Positions 1-5,744 of a stretch of 10,719 nt of DNA are shown piece after piece (position 1 is the stretch's first letter; every line of letters starts with the position of its first letter). The notes beneath the pieces are model-generated. The model saw nothing but the letters and a program-made list of their open reading frames with translations. It did not search any database and had not been told where the DNA came from. The stretch is from contig CAXGUU010000103.1 in NCBI GenBank assembly GCA_964012875.1, positions 1-10,719 on the forward strand, given 5' to 3'. The stretch comes from CAXGUU01 sp964012875 (lineage in GTDB: Bacteria; Pseudomonadota; Gammaproteobacteria; Ga0077536). Position numbers and translations under genes: made by a program.

Positions 1-319
1 CGACGTCGTTCTGAATCACGAAGCGATACGGCCCCGCGCGCGCGAGCTGGTCATCGCCTACGAACCCATCTGGGCTATTGGTACCGGAGAATCCGCTTCT
101 CCCGAACAGGCGGAAGCGGTCCACGTTACGATACGGCGGCAGGTTGCGATGGTCAGTGAAATGGTTGCTGACTGCTGTCGCATCCTGTACGGCGGGAGCG
201 TGAAACCGGATAATGCACGCGCATTGTTCGAGCAACCGAACATTGACGGCGGCCTGATTGGTGGCGCCTCACTCAAGGCCGATGCATTCCTCGCCATTTG
301 CGCGGCGGCCGTGGACTAA
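1..319 (+). CDS. tpiA: Triosephosphate isomerase, C-terminal part (5' end outside window)
   Basis: Triosephosphate isomerase interconverts dihydroxyacetone phosphate and glyceraldehyde 3-phosphate in cytosolic glycolysis and gluconeogenesis. The frame starting at base 2 is open to a TAA at 317-319 and gives about 105 residues. It contains the catalytic-glutamate and loop-6 motif AYEPIWAIGTG (the Glu codon is at 62-64), the phosphate-binding loop ILYGGSVKPDNA around 187-222, and GGLIGGASL near the end. These are hallmark motifs of the family. The N-terminal half, with the catalytic Lys and His, lies upstream of the window, so the start cannot be placed. secG begins 25 bp after the stop, which suggests cotranscription. 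The protein ends shortly after the last conserved helix, as expected, with no sign of truncation at the 3' end. Confidence 0.97.
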   Translation, partial: DVVLNHEAIRPRARELVIAYEPIWAIGTGESASPEQAEAVHVTIRRQVAMVSEMVADCCRILYGGSVKPDNARALFEQPNIDGGLIGGASLKADAFLAICAAAVD

Positions 320-344
320 TGACAAGAACCGAGGATATAGCAAG

Positions 345-710
345 GTGTCACTGACTTTCAGCGTTTTACTAGCCGTTCATATCGTGCTGTCGTTGCTGTT
401 GATCGGAATTATTCTGATCCAGCAAGGCAAGGGCGCGACGGCAGGGGCTGCCTTTGGCAGTGGTGCGTCGTCCACGGTTTTCGGATCGCGCGGTTCGGCG
501 TCGTTTCTGACCCGCACGACGTCGATCCTGGCGACCTTGTTCCTGGCTAACAGCCTGCTTCTGGCCTACCTCTACGGTCAGGCCCTGGATGAAACAAGCA
601 TTCTCGACCAGGTCTCTGCGCCAGCTGAAATCGCTGCGCCGGCCATCCCTGAAGACGAGCCTGCTCCCTCAAATTTACCGGCCGACGTCCCTAACCTTCC
701 CGCTCAGTAG
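345..710 (+). CDS. secG: SecG, protein-export channel subunit
   Basis: SecG is the small accessory subunit of the SecYEG channel in the inner membrane and assists SecA-driven protein export. The 121-residue product has the expected topology. A first membrane helix (about residues 4-26) is followed by the conserved cytoplasmic loop LIQQGKGATAGAAFGSGAS and VFGSRGS (about 24-51). A second helix spans about 58-77. A Pro/Ala/Glu-rich tail (about 83-121) has low complexity, as is common in this family. The start is taken as GTG at 345 because family similarity begins right there; the frame is open further upstream, but that part overlaps tpiA and reads as nonsense. A GAGG at 331-334 lies 10 bases ahead. 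The gene sits between tpiA and tRNA-Leu, a common proteobacterial arrangement. Confidence 0.95.
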   Translation: MSLTFSVLLAVHIVLSLLLIGIILIQQGKGATAGAAFGSGASSTVFGSRGSASFLTRTTSILATLFLANSLLLAYLYGQALDETSILDQVSAPAEIAAPAIPEDEPAPSNLPADVPNLPAQ

Positions 711-800
711 GCCGGGGAGCTCTGCGCGGTGCGACTCAGGTCGGTGGTCGGGCGCCCCGGGGAAGCGTCGATCGATGTGGCGCGGACGGGCCGCATCTCG

Positions 801-806
801 TATCAT
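801..806 (+). promoter_or_regulatory. Candidate -10 element for tRNA-Leu
   Basis: TATCAT matches the sigma-70 -10 consensus at five of six bases. A GC-rich stretch (GCGCGCC, 807-813) follows, resembling the discriminator seen at stringently controlled stable-RNA promoters. The position would start a transcript near 812-814, about 48 bases before the mature tRNA. The weakness is the -35 region: 17 bases upstream there is only TGGCGC, a poor match. The alternative is that the tRNA is transcribed from the tpiA-secG promoter. Confidence 0.3.
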
Positions 807-814
807 GCGCGCCA

Positions 815-831
815 CATTCAGTGCCTGAATG
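815..831 (+). repeat. Perfect 7-bp inverted repeat in the leader of tRNA-Leu
   Basis: CATTCAG (815-821), loop TGC, then CTGAATG (825-831) form a perfect stem. It is not followed by a T run, so it does not look like an intrinsic terminator. It lies 29 bases before the mature tRNA and just after the candidate transcription start. It could therefore be a stabilising or processing structure in the tRNA precursor, or an operator. The word CTGAAT recurs at 849-854. Its function is unknown. Confidence 0.5.
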
Positions 832-860
832 AAATCGAAACTACAGGTCTGAATCTCGTT

Positions 861-945
861 GCCGATGTGGTGGAATTGGTAGACACGCTGTCTTGAGGGG
901 GCAGTGCCGAGAGGCGTGCCGGTTCGACTCCGGCCATCGGCACCA
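861..945 (+). tRNA. tRNA-Leu (anticodon GAG)
   Basis: This is a complete 85-nt class II tRNA. The acceptor stem is GCCGATG (861-867) with CATCGGC (935-941), followed by discriminator A (942) and an encoded CCA (943-945). The D arm is GTG with CAC (870-872, 884-886). The anticodon stem CTGTC with GGCAG (888-892, 900-904) includes one T-G pair and encloses the loop TTGAGGG, putting anticodon GAG at 895-897. The long variable arm (GCC-gaga-GGC, 906-915) is typical of leucine tRNAs. The T arm is GCCGG-TTCGACT-CCGGC (918-934). It should read CUC and CUU codons. A leucine GAG tRNA after secG is also found in E. coli (leuU). No terminator is visible between it and nuoA. Confidence 0.97.
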
Positions 946-1096
946 AATAGTGATTACAAACAACGAAACAACCCAGATTTGTTCTGCCGGCGGGCGGGAT
1001 GCTAAGCGCGCTGTGACGGCCGCGATCGACAGATGGGATGGCATACAATAAAGCGCGCCCCAGCGGTGCTCATCATGACTTAGGAAATTGGCTTAA
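946..1096. other. Non-coding stretch between tRNA-Leu and nuoA
   Basis: This 151-bp stretch contains no supportable gene. I see no intrinsic terminator after the tRNA: there is no GC stem followed by a T run. It ends with an AGGA (1082-1085) that probably serves nuoA. It is the natural place for the main nuo promoter, of which only a weak candidate is visible. Read-through from tRNA-Leu is an alternative source of nuo transcripts. Confidence 0.6.
1044..1049 (+). promoter_or_regulatory. Weak candidate -10 element for the nuo operon
   Basis: TACAAT at 1044-1049 matches five of six consensus bases and lies in a locally AT-rich patch 47 bases before the nuoA start. There is no good -35 at 16-18 bases upstream. 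The nearest similar word, TCGACA (1025-1030), is only 13 bases away, too close for a standard promoter. An activator-dependent promoter would explain the weak -35, but that is speculation. Confidence 0.25.
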
Positions 1097-1465
1097 GTGC
1101 TGGAACTGTATCTCCCTATCTTGATCTTCGTCGCCATTGGCGTCGTGATAGGGCTGGCTTCGTTGGCGGCCAGCTATGGTGTTGGCGCCGTCGTCGGTAA
1201 CCGCCGGCCCGACAGCGAGAAATCGTCACCTTACGAATGCGGGTTTGAGGCTTTCGAAGATGCGCGCATGAAATTCGACGTGCGCTACTACCTAGTCGCG
1301 ATCCTGTTCATTATTTTCGATCTGGAAATCGCCTTCTTCTTCCCATGGGCGGTGGTGCTCGAAGAAATCGGTGTCTATGGCTTTTGGGCGATGATGATAT
1401 TCCTTGGCATCCTGGTCGTTGGATTCATCTACGAGTGGCGTAAAGGAGCGTTAGAATGGGAGTAG
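1097..1465 (+). CDS. nuoA: NADH-quinone oxidoreductase subunit A
   Basis: NuoA (ND3 type) is a small membrane subunit beside the quinone chamber of complex I. The 122-residue product has three predicted membrane helices (about 4-27, 63-85 and 93-114). The long loop between helices 1 and 2 carries the conserved SPYECGFEAF with the key cysteine (C48). The second helix contains the conserved acidic pair in FDLEIAF (D75, E77). The start is GTG at 1097. An AGGA at 1082-1085 sits 11 bases ahead, slightly far, and there is no in-frame ATG nearby upstream. The length is normal for proteobacterial NuoA. It is the first gene of the operon, and its last 10 bases overlap nuoB. Confidence 0.96.
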   Translation: MLELYLPILIFVAIGVVIGLASLAASYGVGAVVGNRRPDSEKSSPYECGFEAFEDARMKFDVRYYLVAILFIIFDLEIAFFFPWAVVLEEIGVYGFWAMMIFLGILVVGFIYEWRKGALEWE

Positions 1466-1935
1466 ACGACTTCCAGGAACGCGGGTTTGTCACGACCTCT
1501 GTGGATACAGTGGTGAACTGGGCACGGACCGGTTCGATGTGGCCGATGACGTTTGGCCTCGCATGCTGCGCGGTTGAAATGATGCATGCCGGTGCATCCC
1601 GCTACGACCTGGACCGTTTTGGTGTCGTGTTCCGGCCGAGCCCGCGACAGTCAGATGTCATGATCGTGGCCGGAACCCTGGTTAACAAAATGGCTCCGGC
1701 GCTGCGCAAGGTCTATGACCAGATGACTGAGCCTAAATGGGTAATCTCGATGGGTTCGTGTGCCAACGGCGGCGGTTATTACCATTATTCCTACGCGGTT
1801 ACCCGCGGTTGCGACCGCGTTGTACCGGTCGATGTTTACGTCCCGGGCTGTCCGCCTACCGCTGAAGCGTTGCTGTTTGGCGTGATTCAGCTGCAAAAGA
1901 AGATCAAACGCACCAATACCATCGCTCGCCAGTAA
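1456..1935 (+). CDS. nuoB: NADH-quinone oxidoreductase subunit B (cluster N2)
   Basis: NuoB (PSST type) holds the [4Fe-4S] cluster N2, the last iron-sulfur centre, which passes electrons to ubiquinone at the interface with NuoD and NuoH. The 159-residue product has the expected cysteines: the adjacent pair in LACCAVEM (C37, C38), C102 in MGSCANGGG and C132 in VPGCPP. C119 is an additional cysteine. The 20-kDa-type motif VYVPGCPPTAEALL is intact. The start ATG lies inside nuoA, with AAAGGAG at 1442-1448 as a strong ribosome binding site. The overlap suggests translational coupling to nuoA. The N-terminus is short compared with E. coli NuoB, which is common outside the enterics. Confidence 0.97.
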   Translation: MGVDDFQERGFVTTSVDTVVNWARTGSMWPMTFGLACCAVEMMHAGASRYDLDRFGVVFRPSPRQSDVMIVAGTLVNKMAPALRKVYDQMTEPKWVISMGSCANGGGYYHYSYAVTRGCDRVVPVDVYVPGCPPTAEALLFGVIQLQKKIKRTNTIARQ

Positions 1936-1943
1936 CTCGCTTC

Positions 1944-2645
1944 GTGACTAGTTCAAGTAAATTGGAAGGCCTGAAGGCAGCGCTCGCTGACGCGATGGGC
2001 GAGGCGATCGTGGATAGCACGCTCGCGGTCGGTGAGCTGACCATCGAAGTTCCGGTCGAAAAAATCACGACCGTCATGCCGATTCTGAAAAATCGTGACG
2101 AATTGGCTTTTACTCAATTGACGGACCTGAGCGGTGTTGATTACCTGACGTTCGGTCAGGCCGACTGGCAGACGCAGGGGGCGACGAATTCGGGCTTCAG
2201 TCGCGGCGTCAGTAAGGGTTCAGTAGAGACGCAGCAAGGTGATGCGCGACGCTTCGCTGTGGTCTATCAGTTGCTGTCGGTGACCCACAATTTCAGACTT
2301 CGCGTGAAGGCTTACGTCAATGGCGAACCGCCATTAGTGCCTTCGGTCTCGGGCATCTGGCCGGTCGCCGACTGGTATGAGAGGGAAGCCTTCGATTTGT
2401 TCGGCATTCTGTTTGACGGCCATCCGGATCTGCGCCGTATCCTGACTGACTACGGATTTATCGGCCATCCTTTCCGCAAGGACTTCCCGCTCGAAGGCTA
2501 CGTCGAAGTGCGCTATGACCCCGAAAAAGGTCGGGTCATCAATCAGCCCGTAACGATTGAACCGCGCACCCTGGTACCACGGGTAATCCGTGAAGAAGAC
2601 TGGATGCATTCGAGCAAGCCGGTCGAGGGCGAGACCGATGCCTGA
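1944..2645 (+). CDS. nuoC: NADH-quinone oxidoreductase subunit C (30 kDa type)
   Basis: NuoC is a peripheral-arm subunit without cofactors that packs against NuoD and NuoB. The 233-residue product carries the 30-kDa signature WYEREAFDLFGILFDGHPDL with RRILTDYGF and HPFRKDFPL (about 144-183). It is a separate gene, unlike the fused nuoCD of E. coli. Residues about 71-101 (polar, Gly/Ser/Gln-rich, including SGFSRGVSKG) are an extra segment between two conserved strands that I do not expect in short NuoC proteins; I recall similar segments in Xanthomonadales. The start GTG at 1944 lies 8 bp after nuoB. No Shine-Dalgarno sequence precedes it, so coupling to nuoB termination is likely. TTG at 1962 and ATG at 1995 are weaker alternatives. 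The last 8 bp overlap nuoD. Confidence 0.95.
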   Translation: MTSSSKLEGLKAALADAMGEAIVDSTLAVGELTIEVPVEKITTVMPILKNRDELAFTQLTDLSGVDYLTFGQADWQTQGATNSGFSRGVSKGSVETQQGDARRFAVVYQLLSVTHNFRLRVKAYVNGEPPLVPSVSGIWPVADWYEREAFDLFGILFDGHPDLRRILTDYGFIGHPFRKDFPLEGYVEVRYDPEKGRVINQPVTIEPRTLVPRVIREEDWMHSSKPVEGETDA

Positions 2646-3891
2646 AATTCGTAACCTGACGCTGAATTTTGGTCCGCAGCACCCTGCCGCGCACGGCGTA
2701 TTGCGCCTGGTACTCGAAATGGACGGAGAGGTGATTGAACGGGCCGATCCGCATGTCGGGCTGCTTCACCGCGGGACCGAGAAGCTGGCGGAGAACAAAC
2801 CTTTCAATCAAAGCATCGGTTACATGGATCGACTCGACTACGTGTCGATGATGTGTAACGAACACGCCTACGTGCTGGCAATAGAAAAGCTGCTCGGCAT
2901 CAAGCCGCCTGTCAGGGCGCAATACATCCGCGTCATGTTCGACGAAGTCACCCGGATACTGAACCACCTGATGTGGCTCGGCGCGCACGGGCTCGACATC
3001 GGAGCGATGACTATGTTCCTTTATTGTTTTCGCGAACGCGAAGACCTGATGGACTGCTACGAGGCGGTTTCCGGCACCCGCATGCATGCGACGTATTATC
3101 GTCCGGGTGGTGTGTACCGTGATTTACCGGAACGCATGCCGCAATACCAGGCATCAAAGTGGCGCAACGAGAAGGAAGTCGCGGCACTGAACGAGACCCG
3201 TCAGGGTTCGTTGCTCGATTTTCTTGATGATTTTGTCGCGCGTTTCCCGGCTTGCGTCGACGAGTACGAGACACTGCTCACCGACAATCGCATCTGGAAA
3301 CAACGCACCGTCGACATTGGCATCGTCACGCCCGAGCGGGCGCTGGAACTTGGGTTTACCGGGCCCATGCTCAGAGGCTCCGGCGTAGCCTGGGACCTGC
3401 GCAAAAAACAGCCCTACGAAGTCTATGCTGACCTTGATTTCGATATTCCCGTCGGCGTAAGCGGCGACTGCTATGACCGCTACCTGGTGCGAGTCGAGGA
3501 GATGCGCCAGTCAGCCCGTATCATCAAGCAATGCATTGACTGGCTGCGTCAGAATCCGGGACCGGTAATCCTTGACGATCACAAACTAACGCCGCCGAAG
3601 CGGGGCGAGATGAAAAGCGATATGGAATCGCTAATTCATCATTTCAAGCTGTTCACCGAGGGCTATTGCGTGCCCGTCGGAGAAGTCTATGCGGCCGTTG
3701 AGCATCCCAAAGGTGAATTTGGTATCTATCTGGTGTCGGATGGCGCCAACAAGCCTTACAGGCTGAAAGCCAGGGCCTCCGGCTTTGCACACCTGTCGGC
3801 CATGAACGAACTGGTCCAGGGCCACATGCTGGCCGACGTCGTCGCTGTTATCGGCACGATGGACGTCGTCTTTGGGGAAATTGACCGTTAG
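2638..3891 (+). CDS. nuoD: NADH-quinone oxidoreductase subunit D (49 kDa, quinone site)
   Basis: NuoD (49-kDa type) forms much of the ubiquinone-reduction pocket with NuoB and NuoH and descends from the large subunit of [NiFe] hydrogenases. The 417-residue product matches the usual length. It starts with the conserved loop FGPQHPAAHG (11-20), in which H15 corresponds by motif to the quinone-site histidine. The family signature LHRGTEKLAENK lies at about 43-54. The tyrosine of DRLDYVSMMCNE (Y68) corresponds to the second quinone ligand of mitochondrial and Thermus enzymes. The C-terminus has the conserved GTMDVVFGEIDR. The start ATG at 2638 is chosen over an earlier in-frame start because family similarity begins there and GAGGG (2625-2629) is well placed. 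It overlaps nuoC by 8 bp. Confidence 0.98.
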   Translation: MPEIRNLTLNFGPQHPAAHGVLRLVLEMDGEVIERADPHVGLLHRGTEKLAENKPFNQSIGYMDRLDYVSMMCNEHAYVLAIEKLLGIKPPVRAQYIRVMFDEVTRILNHLMWLGAHGLDIGAMTMFLYCFREREDLMDCYEAVSGTRMHATYYRPGGVYRDLPERMPQYQASKWRNEKEVAALNETRQGSLLDFLDDFVARFPACVDEYETLLTDNRIWKQRTVDIGIVTPERALELGFTGPMLRGSGVAWDLRKKQPYEVYADLDFDIPVGVSGDCYDRYLVRVEEMRQSARIIKQCIDWLRQNPGPVILDDHKLTPPKRGEMKSDMESLIHHFKLFTEGYCVPVGEVYAAVEHPKGEFGIYLVSDGANKPYRLKARASGFAHLSAMNELVQGHMLADVVAVIGTMDVVFGEIDR

Positions 3892-3904
3892 CGGGCGCAC
3901 CTCC

Positions 3905-4402
3905 ATGAGCGATTCGAATTCACCAATGCTGTCGGCCCACGCTTGTGAAGTGATTGACCGCTGGATCGTAAAATATCCTCCCGAGCGCAAACAGTCTGCT
4001 GTACTGGCGGCTTTGAGTGAAGTGCAACACGAGAACGAGGGCTACCTGACCACTGAACTGATGGACGCCGTTGCGGACTACCTGGAGATGCCGCGGATCG
4101 CTGTTTATGAAGTTGCCAGTTTTTACTCGATGTATGAAACGCAACCTTGCGGCCGCAACAACGTCGCTATCTGCACCAACATTTCATGCATGCTCCGCGG
4201 CAGTGATGAAATCGTTTCACACGTTGAACAAAAACTCGGTATCAAGATAGGCGAATCGACGCCGGATGGGCGCATCTTTCTCAAGCGCGAAGAAGAATGT
4301 CTCGCCGCATGTTGTGGCGCGCCGATGATGCAGGTCAACCACGTCTACCATGAAAACCTTACCATTGAGCAGGTCGACCAGATTCTCGACGAGCTGAAGT
4401 GA
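3905..4402 (+). CDS. nuoE: NADH-quinone oxidoreductase subunit E (cluster N1a)
   Basis: NuoE (24-kDa type) is a thioredoxin-fold subunit of the NADH module and carries the [2Fe-2S] cluster N1a. The 165-residue product has the four ligands in the normal pattern, C90-x4-C95 in CTNISC and C132-x3-C136 in CLAAC. A further cysteine, C137, directly follows. The N-terminal helical part includes KQSAVLAALSEVQ and VASFYSMYE, both typical of the family. The chosen start is ATG at 3905, 13 bp after nuoD. No Shine-Dalgarno sequence precedes it; the bases just before are CACCTCC, the opposite of one. In-frame TTG at 3872 and ATG at 3926 (residue 8) are alternatives, also without a clear site. The start is therefore less sure than the gene. 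Confidence 0.95.
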   Translation: MSDSNSPMLSAHACEVIDRWIVKYPPERKQSAVLAALSEVQHENEGYLTTELMDAVADYLEMPRIAVYEVASFYSMYETQPCGRNNVAICTNISCMLRGSDEIVSHVEQKLGIKIGESTPDGRIFLKREEECLAACCGAPMMQVNHVYHENLTIEQVDQILDELK

Positions 4403-4414
4403 GCGGCGGACCGA

Positions 4415-5719
4415 ATGACTGACATCAAACTCAATCAAACCTGTTACGCGACGCTCGAGTTCGAGCAACCGTGGACGTTTGAAAATTACAAAAAGATTGG
4501 CGGCTACCAGGCCTGGGAAAAGATTGTCGCCGAGAAAACTCCGCCCGAGGAGATCATCGAGACCGTCAAGGCATCCGGGCTGCGTGGGCGCGGTGGTGCC
4601 GGGTTCCCGGCAGGCGTGAAGTGGAGCTTCATGCCGAAGACCAATGTGCAGAAGTACATCGTCTGTAACTCCGACGAGTCCGAGCCCGGGACGTGCAAGG
4701 ATCGGGACATCTTAAGGTTCAATCCACACGCCCTGGTTGAAGGCATGGCGATCGCTGGTTACGCCATCGGCGCCACGGTTGGTTACAACTACATGCGCGG
4801 CGAGTTTATGGATGAGCCGGGCCTGCATTTTCAGCAAGCGCTGAAGGAAGCCTACGACGCCGGCTTGCTGGGCAAAAACATCCGTGATTCCGGCATAGAT
4901 TTCGATCTCCATGATCATCTCGGAGCCGGTGCCTACATTTGCGGCGAGGAAACCGCATTGCTCGAATCACTGGAAGGTAAAAAAGGCCAGCCCCGCTTTA
5001 AACCGCCGTTCCCGGCCGGTTATGGCCTTTACGGAAAACCAACCACCATTAACAACACCGAGTCGCTTGCTTCAGTGCCGACGATTTTGCGTAACGGACC
5101 TGAATGGTTCGCGGCAATGGGGAAAGAGAACAACGGTGGCACGAAAATATTTTCGGTCAGTGGACATGTGAACAGTCCGGGTAATTTTGAAGTACCGATG
5201 GGTACGCCGTTTCGTGATTTGCTTGAACTGGCCGGCGGCATGCTGGATGGGCGCAAACTCAAGGCGGTGATTCCCGGTGGCTCGTCAGTGCCGGTGTTGC
5301 CGGGTGGTGTCATGATGGAACTCGACATGGACTATGACTCCATCTCGGGGGCCGGCTCGATGTTGGGCTCCGGCGCGGTCATTGTGATGGATGAGACGAC
5401 CGACATGGTTAAGGTGCTGCGCCGGATTTCTCGTTTTTATTACGCCGAATCCTGCGGCCAATGCACGCCGTGCCGCGAGGGCACTGGCTGGCTCTACCGC
5501 ATGCTGTGTCGGATTGTCGAGGGGCAGGGCGCCCCGCAAGATATGGACAAACTCGATCTGGTCGCGAGCAAGATCGAGGGTCGGACCATTTGCGCGCTGG
5601 GCGACGCTGCCGCGATGCCGGTGCGCAGTTTCGTGCGTCACTATCGCGAAGAATTCGCACACTACATCGAGCATGGACACAGCCTGCTCGATGCCAACAA
5701 GCAGTCGGCAGCGGCTTAA
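4415..5719 (+). CDS. nuoF: NADH-quinone oxidoreductase subunit F (NADH and FMN binding, cluster N3)
   Basis: NuoF (51-kDa type) oxidises NADH: it binds NADH and FMN and passes electrons through the [4Fe-4S] cluster N3. The 434-residue product shows the glycine-rich nucleotide-binding stretch GLRGRGGAGFPAG (55-67), the FMN region CNSDESEPGT (84-93) and the signature GAGAYICGEETALLESLEG (170-188). The N3 ligands are all present: C347, C350 and C353 in ESCGQCTPCREG, and C393 in TICALGD. The start ATG at 4415 is 12 bp after nuoE, with a modest GGCGGA at 4404-4409 as the likely ribosome binding site. The N-terminal extension resembles that of Xanthomonadales-type NuoF as I recall it. Nothing essential is missing. 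Confidence 0.98.
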   Translation: MTDIKLNQTCYATLEFEQPWTFENYKKIGGYQAWEKIVAEKTPPEEIIETVKASGLRGRGGAGFPAGVKWSFMPKTNVQKYIVCNSDESEPGTCKDRDILRFNPHALVEGMAIAGYAIGATVGYNYMRGEFMDEPGLHFQQALKEAYDAGLLGKNIRDSGIDFDLHDHLGAGAYICGEETALLESLEGKKGQPRFKPPFPAGYGLYGKPTTINNTESLASVPTILRNGPEWFAAMGKENNGGTKIFSVSGHVNSPGNFEVPMGTPFRDLLELAGGMLDGRKLKAVIPGGSSVPVLPGGVMMELDMDYDSISGAGSMLGSGAVIVMDETTDMVKVLRRISRFYYAESCGQCTPCREGTGWLYRMLCRIVEGQGAPQDMDKLDLVASKIEGRTICALGDAAAMPVRSFVRHYREEFAHYIEHGHSLLDANKQSAAA

Positions 5720-5744
5720 CCGCAGAGAAGAATTCAGCGTTCCG

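Larger units (their letters stand above)
711..860. other. Non-coding stretch between secG and tRNA-Leu
   Basis: This 150-bp stretch holds no convincing gene. Its first half is GC-rich with short self-complementary words (GGGCGCCC at 750-757, CCCCGGGG at 755-762, TCGATCGA at 768-775). None is followed by a T run, so I do not call a terminator for secG. Its second half holds a possible promoter -10 element and a perfect hairpin, listed separately. The simplest reading is that it carries the promoter and 5' leader of the tRNA. Confidence 0.6.

Noticed and set aside
750..775. GC-rich palindromes after secG considered as a terminator
   Set aside because: The stems are short and overlapping, and no T run follows.
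818..1048. Minus-strand frames covering the tRNA-Leu gene
   Set aside because: They read straight through a complete tRNA on the other strand, so coding potential is not credible.
5391..5744. Upstream extension of the nuoG frame through nuoF
   Set aside because: The 118 extra codons overlap the conserved N3 region of nuoF in another frame and resemble nothing; NuoG similarity starts at ATG 5745.
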